This document shows positions 23,149 through 37,290 of a stretch of DNA of 64,000 nucleotides, piece after piece. The notes beneath the pieces are model-generated. The model did not search any database. It was given only the letters and a program-made list of their open reading frames with translations, and was not told where the DNA came from. The DNA lies in NCBI RefSeq assembly GCF_021130785.1, contig NW_025776242.1, positions 335,846 to 399,845 of the forward strand. Reading direction: 5' to 3'. This stretch comes from Homalodisca vitripennis. Its lineage: Eukaryota; Arthropoda; Insecta; Hemiptera; Cicadellidae. The position numbers and the translations under genes are program-made. Each line of letters begins with the position of its first letter. The stretch's first letter is position 1.

Positions 23149-23336
23149 AATTATCAACAAACAATTTCCCAGTCCTGATGTCCAGTTACCATGAAATTCC
23201 AAATACTTGTTAACGGCCTTGTTTATTGACTCTCACATTTAAGTATTGTGTGTTTAATACCTCAAATGTTGACGCATGCTATGCAATTGTGAAATTTTTG
23301 ATGCAATAAAGAATATTATTATTATTATTATTATTA

Positions 23337-26300
23337 ACATATGGTGATGCTTATGGCTGTCACGTGCCACCAATAATTGTTCTCTCTTCTGTCAAGTCGT
23401 CCTTAAGAACCGATTTAATGTACCAAAACAGACGGATCGTAGGTTAAAGTGATTGATTGAGGTTAGTTTTCCATTTTACGACACAAGCTGTTGAATGAGG
23501 AAGTGACTAGAATGCCTGTTTGCTGACATAAGGAAAGAAACATCTCCACAGTTCACAATGCTCTCTACATAATGTGGTGAAGCCACATATAATCATCTTT
23601 ATAGCGACTTCAAATACTATATTTAAAGTAAATGCTTTATTATTGTAGAGATATAAAACATGTTTTACTCTAATAAAAAAGGCTTTGAAATATTACTTAT
23701 ATATTAATTTAAAAGATTATGTTTTCGACTTTTTAGACTATATTTCCTACAGTTTTTTTTAACTGCACTACTATTGCGGTTTGTATAGAATTTTGCTTTG
23801 CATTAAAACAATAAATGTTTAATATACCTTTTACGAATTTTAATTTTTTGACCAGATTTAATTTTCAATCTCTAAACCACTATGTAATACGAAATTCTCA
23901 GGTGTGGACATGTATTTCAATTTATTAATTTACATATTTTAATCATAATATTACGTAATATAATAATAAATACTTGTATTCAATTTAGTGCTGTACAGTA
24001 CAGAATGAAGTAGAAATTATTAGGCAACGTTATCACAACAATAAAAAAATTATAGATTGGTTACATAACCTCATCTTGTGTAATAATGTGTTAAAATGTA
24101 TTGAAGAGACCACCTTGCACTGGCATGAATTTTAATTTACAGTATAATGCGAATAAGAACATGGATATTAATATAAAAGTGGACTGGACTGGACGATTGC
24201 TATCAAAATTCGTGGCATAATCCAACAATGACAACCATATCTTTTAAAATCACCTATTATTAATTTTCGTTAAGCAATGAATGCGCAAATATATGCCGCT
24301 GCCATACGCAATAACTTGCCTGCAGCGGTATAATCCTTACTAACTCATAACGTACAAGTTACATAAGCTTTGAATGGCTTGTGTAACTTTATAAGCGTTG
24401 TTCCACGAACTTTGGAGAAGATGGAGTAGAGTTAGAGGCTTATGGGCAATTTTGTGCAGCTCGTCTTATTGAAAGATAAAACGATGTCTGCATCGTTTAT
24501 TACTTACGCAATCAGTTATTGCTTACTGAACTAAGTGTTGATTTTGGTGCTGGAGAATATATTCAGGCTATATGCCTTTTAAAAGCAGCTATGTAGATTA
24601 ATTAGAGGTTTTTAATGATAAAATAGATAATGTTTATGAAAGCAAGTGAGTATTTACTAATGTTAAGTTACTTGATAGACCAACAATTGAATGAAATGAA
24701 AAAAAACAATAATTATAAAATTTAAATTTAGTTATCAAAATACGAGTAGTATAAGCTGAATGGAATCTACCTGTATGTATGTATGTACCAAACCTCTATT
24801 TTTATTTATCCAGTCTTGACTACTTACATTTTTTTTTAATTAATGAAGCAAACGATAATGCAATGACAGATTTAAATGAACACATTTATATTTAGATTAT
24901 TGTATAAATTCATTATTCATACAGTTTTATTAATGTTGTTCGGACTATATTTATGTAAACTTTATAGTTATAGAAATAACACTTTTTAACTACATAATTC
25001 ATGAAAAAATTATTTTAAAGGCGGAGTAAATTATATGATCTAAGCTAAAAGTCCTGTGTACGTTACAGGTGTCCATATTGATAAAATGTCGCTGATAAAT
25101 ATACAAAATTTGTCGGCCAGGAAAACAGATCACTCTACAAAAAGTAGCCCATTATAGAAATAGAATGAAATATTAAGAATATATGTATATTTTATTACTA
25201 AAACGCAGTTAATGCCATTACTTAATTACTGTAGAAAAATTCAAATTCACAATATTACAATTTATTACGGAGAGGATTCTTGCAGGATTATTAATTATTT
25301 CTGTATTTCTAGATACATTCAGAACTGTTAAAGTCTTTTAGTCCTACAAAGTTTTGCAATATATTTTTAAATTATTTTGATCTAAAATGAATGAAATGAT
25401 TTATTTAGCATATACTTTCGTTTAAGTAAAAATAGCCGGGATACCACAAAACCAACTAAATTGCTTATTCATTGCATAAAACTAATCTTCTATATTCAAA
25501 CAAAATGTTATGGTTATAATAGGTTATTATTTGATAACATAATTTCGGGCATTTACCACTCTCATATTGTAAGTAGATATCATGCTGCATTATTCATTAT
25601 TTTAAATTCTTACAATGCAGAAAATTATATACCACACACAGTTTAAATTTACAAAACTATAACTAATAGTTAAAAGTGGAATGTAAATCTTTAAACACGG
25701 AATAAGTAATATAATAAAGGTTAAAAAATAATAAACATAACATGCAGTTTTATTCTTAATAGAGTTCAATATATAGTTTATTGTATCGTACCAACCAGTC
25801 TATAAAACATCCTAACCATCAGCTAGACTAAATGTCATACTAATATTTCACTATGTTAAGAATTGGACTTTATTAACGCTTGTTTTTCCACCCCTTCCCT
25901 TCACTTTTATCAATTAAAAATATTATTTTTAATTAATTATACATATTTAGCAAATGATCTAATATCCAAATTTAGATATTTATTTTTATTTAGATTTTGT
26001 TAAAAGAATTGTTATTGATTTCTTTTTTTAAAATATGGTACTGGAACCTACTAGAGAGTATTTAGTATATTATGGATGTATAAAACGTTAATCAAGGGGT
26101 GGTAGATCAAGCGTTACATTTTATCAATTACATTTTTTACAACGCTATCACATATATTAAATACAAATAAGTCCGACATATATATTATTTAAACTTTTAA
26201 ACACAATATATTACAGTAAAGGCTTAAACGCCTTTAAGTGACAATAGCTTATAACAATGTGAAAGCTGAAATTTTTTGCAGCCATTTGTAAAAACAAACA

Positions 26301-26660
26301 AAAGGCAAAGTTAGGGCCTCATGGCCCTTTTTTACACTTAACCTGTCTGATCAATAATTATTAACATATATAAACCAAATTAATATTAACACTAATCTAC
26401 CTTACTAAATACATTAAATTAAACATTAATCTAAACACTAAAAAATTATAAATATGATACTTCTAAATAAAAATATAATTATACAATCATAACACAAAAT
26501 AATATTACAACTTCCATTTTTAATAAGAACCAAAAACTATAATTAATACCTAATAACAATAATTTATAAATATATAATAAGAATATTTTTGAAATAAATA
26601 ATATATACGCAGTTTTGTCTCACTCACACTCCTCACACACAATGCCAGCACCACACCCAC
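23337..26660. other. AT-rich stretch, no gene seen
   Basis: No supported coding region. A hairpin occurs at 24356-24389 (AAGTTACATAAGC / GCTTGTGTAACTT), preceded by a looser inverted pair TATGCCGCTG / CAGCGGTATA at about 24292-24333. 26280-26340 (GGCAAAGTTAGGGCCTCATGG and following) may be the 3' UTR of the LINE remnant at 26667-26921. Confidence 0.5.
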
Positions 26661-26666
26661 AGACCC

Positions 26667-26921
26667 CTAGGACGGACCCGCCCCGACCAACCGTTCATGG
26701 TACAAACGTCTCAGTGCCGCCACAAACCGCGGATCTCTCTCAATTGAAGTAATTTCTGGGGGGAGGGAGTTCCACAGACGACAACCCATCACTTGAAAAG
26801 ATCTTTCAAATACTACAGTCCTGTGTTGGGGCATTCTTGTTAAAAATTTGCTCGTTTGTAACAAGCAAGGCGAAGTAACAGTTCCCTCTCTACCTTGTTT
26901 TGAGACGTTAAAATGAATCAT
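26667..26921 (-). pseudogene. LINE reverse transcriptase tail fragment
   Basis: The minus-strand frame encodes SFQVMGCRLWNSLPPEITSI followed by FVAALRRLYHERL. The RLWNSLPxEI word with a basic 'FxxxLRRxL' helix is the hallmark of the extreme C terminus of jockey/CR1-type LINE polymerases. About 85 residues are open from an internal Met; the rest of the ORF upstream (higher coordinates) is not recognisable. The element is 5'-truncated, as usual for LINEs. Confidence 0.75.
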
Positions 26922-26966
26922 TTGTGTCTCACGTTAGTGAGATTTAGTGAATGTGGAATCCTTGAA

Positions 26967-27148
26967 TGTCTAGTTAATGTAAGTTATACAGCCACTGAAG
27001 TTGAAGCAGTTTGTAACGTACTCAGACCAGCAACAATGTAGGTTGGAATTTTTCTAATGTGACAGGGTAAATTTATGTAACCTAGTGCATGTCTAGTTAA
27101 CGTAAGTTACACAGACTCTGGGCTTGAAGCGGTTTGTCACGTACTCAG
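26967..27148. repeat. Two-copy direct repeat, 123-bp spacing
   Basis: TGTCTAGTTAATGTAAGTTA...GTACTCAG at 26967-27025 recurs at 27090-27148 with about 85 % identity over 59 bp. The spacer between the copies (about 64 bp) is unrelated to what follows. Confidence 0.85.
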
Positions 27149-27149
27149 T

Positions 27150-30100
27150 CTAAAAATAAAGCACAGACCAATTTGCCTAACGTTATAAGATAAATTCAGT
27201 TCAGCTTGGATATTTTACACTTCCAGAAAGAGCTCTGTTCGTCCCCATCACTATGAAAATTGGATATAATCTAGAGGTGGCTGCCCGGAGTCTATGCATA
27301 TCTCGTATTAAATTTTCATCATGCATCAATAGGATGGAGTATTATACTACAGGAATTTATCCGTCTTAAGAATAAATAATCTCATTGTAATAGGATTGTA
27401 TAGATTACTGGATGTTACATTTCTTTGAAGTAAGCATTGTTTGCATACTTTCCTTAGGTACATCAATGTGAATTCCTTTTTTTATCTTTGAAATAAAAAC
27501 AAACTACGAAGGACAAATCTGTGTAAACATACAAACTTTCAACTTCTAGTTAATTACTAGTTACATACCCTAAATAAAGGTACAAAAACTGAAAAGTCTG
27601 ATTTCGAAAGCTCCTGAAATTGAAAAATTAATTAACGGTGATACACTCATAGATTCACATCTGTGGTAGCTACGGTCTCTTAGAGAATTCGGCCTATGTA
27701 ATATCCAGCTTCCGGCAGTGCCCAACCTCTGCAACATCCGGCTTCTGGAAGCTCTCTTAATTTTTAGATTCTGGACCATGAGGCTCTTAGATTCTGTGAT
27801 CTTCTTTGTCTTATCGAATCATTTCATAATTCTTGAATAAATTAAATTTAAATTTAACTATTTTAATTATCAAATTTTTTTTGTTAATTAAATTGCATAA
27901 TCGTTAATTATGAAACCTAACATTAAAATCTATCCCGCCATATCCTAGGTCACACGATGCTACATTTAAAAGTAAACAGAGTATGCAACCGTAACCGTAC
28001 AAAGTTACAAACAAGGGTTAATGAAGAATTTTGGCGGAAAATAGGGATTGTTCTTACTGCGTGTGGTGGCGATATTTTCCTTCACTATTCACGTGCGATA
28101 ATCCTGCTTGGATCAGGAAACTTTGACACTCTAAAGATTTGACGTGATTGCGAAAGACACGTTGTAGAATAACTTCCAAATGTTTACGTGATTAGTGTAT
28201 TTAAAATTATTTTATCACATAGCATGTAAACTCCATTACTTTTTTCTTGTGACGTTTATAGTACTTTGAAATTTTCTAATTACGTCTATGTCATAAATTA
28301 GGCCGATTGTAAAATATCTGAAAAAGTAGGAGTTTATTAGGAGAAATTGAAGGGGTTTATTAAGTGTAGTAATGTTTAAACAATTTAATTCAATATATGT
28401 ATAGGTTATGACATTTTAACAAGTACTAATTAAGAATGATTTTACACGATAATTAAATTAAATTTACTTTTAGTTGAATAAAAGTTTGAAATAAAATTGT
28501 TATACAATTTTATTTACAGTAGTTAGCGGCACTCGGAAATTACCGGGAATGGGTTGATTTTAGTCAAAGATATTTAATTTTATTCAATTAGTTTGTAAAT
28601 GAATTGCCGCTGGAAATCCAATCTCGGTAAAGCGTCCACTTCCCACTTTTGCCAAAGCGTGACGTAACTAGCTGGCCACTTCCATTTAGGCTTATAACGC
28701 TTAGATATTTATAAACACTTACACTATTTATTGTTGCATACCTATTAATGAGTAAAAGAGGTACCTAGTTGTTTGTAATACATGTTTAAAGTTTATAGCA
28801 TTAATATATTGGGTAGTTATTGAATGAAATAGATGCTTAGTTCTAGTGTAAGATCCAGTTATTAAATAGTAAACATAAAGACTGTAACTCATATTTCACA
28901 ATAATTGTTTTTAATTTCGAATGAAAGAATATAAAAAATATTTCTTTAATACTTTACTCGGTAATATCTAAATTGTAGATTCTCCACTAAATAGTAAATT
29001 AATAAAACTCCATGTTTTTTAAAAATAGATATATGCTAATGGTTTTATTGTAAAGTAAAATTAAAACAATATTTGTCTCTAAAGTTAAAAACCCACATAT
29101 AATATAGAAAGAGATTATATACAACCGAAGTTAACCAAAACCGTCTTTTTTTAAGATATGATTTTAAATTTGTTTGAAAACCCTTATAAAAAGTAAGAAT
29201 GTGACAGTTTCACCTGACAGTGTGTTAACGTGCAGGTGGAGTCTCACTGACACTTTACTGCATTGTATTTCACTGCAGTCGGTAAAGTTCACTTGTCAAT
29301 AATGCCCCTATTGTCTGAACTTCAAACCCCTGAGGTTTTGTTAACCAGGGTAAGATACACACCTTACAATATATCAAGTGTTTCTTCGTCTTCAATCTCA
29401 GTGGTACATTCGTTAAAGATGCATCTAGTTTTTATTCGTAACCAATAAACACTTATCACGGTAATTTGTTAGTATTTAAGTTTATTATTTCATTAATATT
29501 ACTTTATTAAAATAGACTTGGATGTACAACATACTTCTATGGAAACGATAGTTGGGGATAAAAACGATACAGCTATTAAAATAAAGACGGGCGCAAATAG
29601 CAGAACCATTCTTAAGTTATATTAAACTGAATACGTTTAAACCTGTATTACAATTCGTGGTTACTATTTTGTGTCGGCTCTGTAGATCACAGGAAATGAC
29701 ATTTTATTCCTTCGAAAATATGCTTGAAACTAATAAACATTACAGTATTTTATAAACAAACAGTATTTGATTTAGCAGTCTTCTCAACATAGCAAATATT
29801 GAAGATTATAACCATTGGTTTATTGTGTAAAAACATTAGTACTTATTAGTTTTTTTGTGTTACTAGATGACTTATTCTTTACCTAGCCAAACAAAATATT
29901 ACTGAATAAATTCATAAGGTGTTGGGGTTTAATCACTTTAAAATTCTTTATTTATTCCGATAACTATCCAATATTGTATCTCTATAAACTGAAAATATGT
30001 ATTACAAACAAGTAAGTACCTTTTTACCCATTATTAGGTATCCAAAAATAAAATAATATGTACTTAATAATATAATAATTCATTTAAATGCTATGAAACG

Positions 30101-33100
30101 TTTATCATATATGTAAATAATGTTTTTTGGACCTTTTCACGGCACTCGTATTCTTTACATTATTACTAGCACTTACCCGTTGATTATAAATATGATAATA
30201 TGTCAACGAAAATAGTTGCAACTAAATAATTTTATTGTGAATTACTCTTTTAAGTTTGCTGTTACTGTGCAAAGAATTATTAATATTGCTAAAAAATTTA
30301 TAATTGTGCACCCTTAACGTATTAAAATATCTCTCACAAATTAAAATATCATTTTATTACTTAAATAAAATGAATATATTGAACGGTAAAAAGTATAAAT
30401 AAAGCCCCTTCATATTACGCCATACTTCATCTGTTTCTTTGTTCCTTATGGATTGCGGTGATGATTCCTAAGGCTGATTGTGTGGGGTTCTTTGAATGAC
30501 AAAATATTGTTTAATACTCATTTCATTTATGCTGTATTTATTGGATTGATGCTATACAGCAGGTATTGCATTTTAAAAACCATAACGATGCTAAAGGTGG
30601 CAAACAACACATAAGGTATATAACAGCTATTTAATTAGTTTAAAAAATAGTTTTGGCTGTTTGAAAGGAGAGCGTTTCATTCCTATTCAGAAGCAGGCTG
30701 TGATTATCCATTGCGATTTTATCATTGCCATCATAATTACTACAATCAATAATAAAAGTTATATTTATATTTCTATGCATAATTATTGGGTATAATTAGC
30801 CTTTAAAATTTCCCCAAAATGTCATTTATACTGTAACAAAAATGGTTTATATATAGTACGTGTCCAACCACAGAGGTTGGCTCAGTCATATATATAAACA
30901 CTAATTAGTGCACAATTTATAATGTATCCACAGCTGGACAAAAATTTGTTTCCTTTGTAGTTGTTTTATATGTCCATCTGACAGGAATACATCTAAAAAC
31001 TGACAGGAGCTATACATTTAAAAACCTGAAAGCAACCTCAGCAAAGCCTGTTACAAGATTATCATATTTATTATCTGTTATCCTAGTTATCTGCATCTTA
31101 ATTATAGAGTATATTTGAGAGTAAAAATTATTTTACCTAATCGTAAATTTTTTTATGTTTGGTTTTAATATCTGATATATTATATCTCAAGTTAAATTAA
31201 ACTAAATACTCCTTTTAATTTATTCTGTACTCAAACCACTTTAATTTTCAATCTTACATCCACGCCAGGTTAAAAATTTAAAAGCATACGAATAACTGAT
31301 ACTACTTTATAAAACAGACACAAGTTAAAGATTATAATAATTTATAAAGATTATATTGTCGTTTGTTGTTGTAAAATATGTGTTGGAGATATCTGCGCGA
31401 CCAATGAATGATTTATTAATGAGGTGGTCTTGTAGAATAGCCCACAATGACTTCCACTTGAGTTTAATAGGTTTCCTACATAGGAAATAGAATTTTAAAT
31501 AATGCAGTGGGGTCAAGGGTCATAGATAATTTTAAACTTAGCTACCCTACTTCTTGCCAAATGGCATCCGGCCAGTGATTGGAAAAACTTTCGCTCTCTT
31601 TTTTCTTATCGCTTTGCTCCTGACATTTTCATTACAAGAAGAAGAATAATGTATCTAAAAATTACTATTATATTTATAATTTACAACTGCAGCACTGATA
31701 TTTCATTAATATCTAAACTCACCTAAACTGTACTACAATGATACATACACAATAAAGTTTTCTTAGTTCACTGAGATTTCACTAAAGTCGTGTAATAGTA
31801 ATAATATTTGAACCTCCAGTAATGATGTAATGGTTTGGATATTAATTAGAAGCAACACTGTAAAGAGCAACTGAATATATTTTGTCAAATTAGACATTTA
31901 ATTATTTATTAAAATTACCAAAGAGCAGAGTAAATAGATGAACATACCTTTTATTTTTATTTCTTGAACTGTGAAATTCCAACGAGAAGCCTGAAAATAT
32001 TTTTACTTAGTGAATGTGTTAATGAAATATATGTTGAAGTATTATTTATTTAGTGAATAAGTCAATTGTACACTTAGCTCTTTATGTTACATTGTCAGGT
32101 GAAATCATACATCTCAAAAATTAAGGATGCATATTTTTTATTTTTTGAACCTAATTATTTCGGAAAATATGGAAAAGGCAAAGAAAAAAATCTTAAAACC
32201 GTAACCTAGCATTCAAGAAGCTGTCAATATTTCATTTGTTTCTTCGTATGCCTTTCAGTAAGTTTTGATAACAAACTGAAGTGCAGACTTTAAAAACTTC
32301 ATAAAGGTATTCGAGGAGCAATGAATTTCAACTACAGTTGTTCAGCTTTACGATGAGTTATTGATGAAAGAAATCCAATTTCCGCCTAATAAGGTAAGAA
32401 ATTAACCCACAGGCCTTAAATTTGATATAAATCTCTGCATCTACTATAATTAAATCGATGTTTCATATGGTAAGCATCGGTCTGTTGGAAGTCCTGATTT
32501 TTAATAAAAAAAGTAAATTTCTTTACATTGGTATTATGAGTGACCATATCGGTAACGAGGTACAGACTAAACAAATTTATAACAGGTAAAGGTTACAGTT
32601 TGCAGTCTTCAGTTACTTTGTTGGATTGATTAGTTTCATGCAAAGCTTTCGCATCTGTTTTAACCTGCATTGTCACATGCTAAACAATAAAGAGCCATTT
32701 ACCACTTAAAAGTTACGGGGATTACAGATTGATAAGGGGTGGATTAAAAGTACGATTGATAAGGGGTGGATTTCAAAATAATGGTAAATACTTTGTGTTT
32801 TAGTACAAATATTATATTAGTTGTGAACGAAATTTCAAACACAGGTCAGAACATGATAACCGTGTGATAATATTCAATTTACTGCTTAACATAGAAACAA
32901 CACTTATGTTCTTATACGTGTGCTTGCATATTCTTAAAATAGTGCCCTTACAACGGAAGAAGGATTTCAAATCATTTAAATATTAAATATTTTTATCACT
33001 GGAGAATTCAGCTCCTGTGTGTAAGATGTACAATGAAATTAATTTATTAAATTTATAAAGTCTAGCGCTGTAATATTACAATGAATTTATAACATTATTA

Positions 33101-34250
33101 TAAATTCATTAAACCTCATTAGGTTTAATTGACTTAGGTTTAGTTGATGACCTAGTTGATGGAGAAAGCAGAATTCCTTTACTGTATTATTTATCTTACT
33201 GTACTTTTTATCTTACTGTATAAACGACGCTGTTCGAATAATTAGTTTGAACTGGTATAAATTGGTCCATTAGGAGTAAATCTTTCAGGCCAGGATGTTG
33301 TCCGATGTGGATCGAACGAGAAGCCTCCCACACTAACCGGAGATATAACATTGTTGACTTCCCATTTTCTCCAAGTTAATCTTAAAATATCGTTTCGTCG
33401 TTGACCTTTCATACTTTCGTCAAGATTTTCTTATAATATTGTTTGGGTTTGTTTTCCTTAACATTTCCAAATACCTTTTTTTATAAGAAACGCAGTTTAA
33501 CATTTTGTCAGTGGAAACTCTCAAGGATGTTCGTCGAGAAACACAGTTTAAGTAAGTATTGTATCGAGTACAAGATTATAACGTAATGAATAATAAAATA
33601 AAAACCAGAAAATAAATACAGAAACTGCTAATTTTTTAATTATCTTCAAAATTCCTTATCCGTATGTGATAATGAAATATGAAGGTACATAAATATGAGG
33701 TACATATACCCTCATATTTTTTCACCATTGACAGTGCACCAATTTTCTATATATAAGTAATGAATTTCTGTAAGCCCCGGACAGTGGTATTGTCACATAA
33801 GTTATTGGAACTGTTAACCCACTTACCTGAAATGAAAGTAAAAACAATCAGAATACTCAAAAATGTATTCAATGAAAACTATATGCTTCATATTCAAATA
33901 TTAACTACCTATATAATCGATGCCTCAAATGAAAAACAAAAAAGATGATTGAAATTCTTTATCAATATTTTATTTAAAAAACATTCTAAATAAATTAGTA
34001 ATCATATTTAAAAAAATAGTTACAATGTACTGTAAAAATAGACACTTCATTTACATTAAAACCTGTTAAAATATTTTATAAACTACGCAAGCATTGTTTT
34101 CGGCGTTTCCGGTTTTCTAAGTCAATTTAAATCAAATTACTTCAAGAAAATTTGGTCATTAAGCATAGTAAGTAGCAGCTTTCGCCATTAATTTGTATTG
34201 CAGCGAATTATAAAAAAATATAAGATGACATTTTTTCTCTCTTTAAGATA
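27150..34250. other. Long AT-rich stretch, no gene seen
   Basis: Short ORFs at 27570-27779, 27957-28142, 29263-29448, 31325-31516 and 33760-33948 were examined and have no domain, splice context or paralogue. I see no recognisable transposon coding sequence. It may be intron or intergenic DNA. Confidence 0.5.
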
Positions 34251-34254
34251 CATA

Positions 34255-34450
34255 TTTAGAAGTAGCTGAGCGTCAGAGAATTGTAACCATTCACAAGGAT
34301 GGAAAATATTCAATTTTATCTCTTTGTCTCTCCGCTAGGTACTCTAGAACAAACCGACTTGACTTAAAATTATTTTAAGGAACTTTCATTTCGATATAGG
34401 CAGCCCCGTATTTTATGATGACGAATATCACGGCTGAGCGTTAATTCGGC
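34255..34450. repeat. Dispersed repeat related to 1021-1200
   Basis: Contains CTGAGCGTCAGAGAATTG, CTCTTTGTCTCTCCG and CACGGCTGAGCGTTAA in an order similar to 1021-1200. No coding content. Confidence 0.4.
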
Positions 34451-36369
34451 CATCTGAAAAAGATGAGATATAATGTATCTGAAAAATTAGTGTCATGAGC
34501 ATGGGGGCAAGATAATACACAACTTGTGATGCCGTGGTATTATCTTATACAGTAGTCAATATTTACCTAGTCCTGTGAGTGTGTTCTTTGAAATTTTAAA
34601 ACCCACTCACAGAGATGGATCTCACGTATCGTTTTAATTTTTATTTTAATCAGCAGGATGTATCTCATTGTTAGGACCCTATATATTTATTATAAAACAC
34701 TAAATCTCGAGGATACCAAAGAGACATTGTTTCCAACAGTGCTTTTGTAAGATATATAAAAATGACTTAGTGAGTAAAAATTTCTGTTCTCATGACAGCT
34801 AACAATAACCGTGTGTTATTTCTCATAGTTTGACTTTCTTGAAAAGAAAATATAATTATTAAATTTACCTATTGACTCGGATGGAATATTGATTATTATA
34901 TGCCAAGAAATATGTGGATATATAATCCAAAATTCATTAAGAACAGCTTGGCAGGCTGAGGGTATTGAGCTCCTCTTGACATATTGAGATCAATTATCCA
35001 CTACGCTGAGTGATTGGCAGTTCGGTATACTCTAGAACCACGTTACTCATATCTCATTAGCTAACAAGAGTGATTAGCTTAATCATACTGCAGCAACTGT
35101 CACTTATGTGGTATAGTCTTGAAGACGTGATTAGTATTTAGAAATAGTAATTAAACTAGGATTAATTTTTTACTTTCATTCCTCGTAATTTTACAGTAGT
35201 GTTACTTAATGATTGTTTTTTAACTACGCTTATTTTTTTAGAAAACTCCCACTAAAGGAAATGAAATGTTGTGGTAACCCTGAGACCAACAACTAGCCAG
35301 GTGGATAGACATAGTTAATTGATCATACCCTAAACATAGTTTGGTTGTTTTACCGTTTCAAACTTTTTTAATTTTTTATGTGTGTGTAAGGGAAAGTCTA
35401 TAATATCGTCTCTTTCAAAGTTTTGGTAGTAAAAAATAACGTTGGTTACAACTCATTGATTAATACAAACAAGAATAAATTGCAATAGAAAATAATGCAA
35501 TGATTACTGCACAATGAAATATTCAATTTATTGATTTTTTCCTTATCCTGCCTTCTTCATTATCAGAAATTTCCTACGAGTGTTCCAGCTTTTGCTGCAA
35601 AACAATGAAATATTCTGGGAAAAACAAAACGTTGTAAGCTTGCAAATTTAATAAAACCCTTTGTTAAGAGCTAATGCCCCAAATTAGAGCCAGTTTTTTG
35701 TTGCCAGAACCTGCTCTAGACTTTCCCACGTGTGGTAAGTACATTCATAATTACTTTTATACATTTTACGGTTTTTAACTTTTAAATATTTACATATTTA
35801 GCTGTTTAGTAACTTATATTAAACGTGGAATAGAAATATTATTATTATTTTAAAACAATTCTAAATCTTTTCGAGACGATTAGCAATCTTTCCATGGATA
35901 AAAAACTTTAATTTCTAAAATATATAAAAAAACGATTTATCCAAATTGGTCAGCCGTTTTCAAAATTAAACTTGTAGCAACCTATTTAGCAATGAAGTTT
36001 ATTTATAAAACTAAATAATGTTTGAGATTACATGAAAAATCATAAGTTGAAAAATAAGTTTCTATACCATATTTTTAATATGACTTTCTTAATGGTTTTA
36101 ACCGCTTTATATCAACTAATCCTACCATTTATGTATGCAATCAAGTATTTTTCAAGATTAATCTGTTATAATTAATACGTACATATGTTTGACAATCTAC
36201 GTGACATTTGGAGTTGACCAATACTTTATTTTTCATTCTGTCTCATTTATATTTTAAGTTGAACTTAAAAAGATTACAGCATTTTAAATACAGATTGTAT
36301 TACACCTGACATGAGATAGTAATTATGTACCCACCTAAAATGCTGGAGGGTACATTTTAGTATATGTTT

Positions 36370-37290
36370 AATCTTATAGTCTGCTTGCAAATGGCTACAT
36401 TCACCTTTCCACTGCAGCCTAACCTTCCGAATTCCCTTGGTTTCTAGAAGTAAGTGGAGACGAAAAGGAACACTCACACGAGCACACACGTGCACACGTC
36501 ACAATTGTTACGACACATAAACGAACACCATCGTTACGAGCCCCCAGTTTGCAAACGCAGAAACGCTAGAGAAATATTACAAGAAAACACAAAAGGATAC
36601 ACTCTCTCTCTTAGATTATGAATTAATTCGTAAACTATTGAACTCAAATAATAATTTCTAAAAAGAGTAATTAAAGTTATTAAATTAAGTCTGTTAAAGT
36701 TTCTCAAGTACAAATATACTCTAAAAATTAATAATATCGAACCATTCTGAAACAACCATTGTAGTAAAATTAACTATATATTTTAATTAAAACAATACAT
36801 TACCTAGTGTATGTGTAGTGTGTGTATTAGTGTGAGTGGGGCGACCTCCTGCCACATAGACCGCATCACCCTGGAACAATCAGAAAAAAAAATACTATAT
36901 ATTGTAATAAAACATTGCAGTTGATATATTATGAACGTTTAAGAATATGGCGTTCCCAAAAAGTAATTTGAGTAAGGTAATATCTTTGAAAGCTTTATAT
37001 ATTGAAAGAATGTGTTGGTAAACATTAATTCAAACAATAATGCGTAAGCTTAGGTGTTATATGATGAGATAAATATAGTATACCTGAAAGTGTTGTGTAG
37101 TGAAGAATTATTTGTAGTAGTTAACTGTAGTTCTACACGCACTCACTCATTCACACTTTTTTCCATTCAACCAACTTTCATACTTTGCATGTTTGGCAAC
37201 ACACGTGAAGAAGTGTTATATGATGAGAAGTGTCACAGAGAGGACGTCGGATCAACGCAGGACCGAGGCCACCTGAAAATAATCAGAACA
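36370..37290. other. Highly conserved core of the duplication (copy B)
   Basis: Counterpart of 6530-7440. The minus-strand 67-nt block (36804-36870) keeps length and both splice-like dinucleotides. Near 36380-36480 the minus-strand frame RLHLLLETKG, IRKVRLQWKGECSH is open, and two of the three nearby A/B differences fall on third positions and are silent in it. That is too few changes to prove coding. The plus-strand donor-like GAA/GTAAGTGGAG is also kept. Confidence 0.45.

Larger units (their letters stand above)
21851..23336 (+). mobile_element. Internally deleted LINE (SGNH-ORF1 / jockey-CR1-like)
   Basis: This is a GC-rich island in AT-rich DNA. It joins an esterase-like ORF1 tail (to about 22270) to the last third of a reverse transcriptase ORF (22450-23148), followed by a 3' UTR and an ATGCAATAAAG-(ATT)n tail at 23302-23336. 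Endonuclease and reverse transcriptase core are missing. An ATT-rich tail is typical for several insect LINE families. No target duplication was identified with certainty. Confidence 0.8.
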
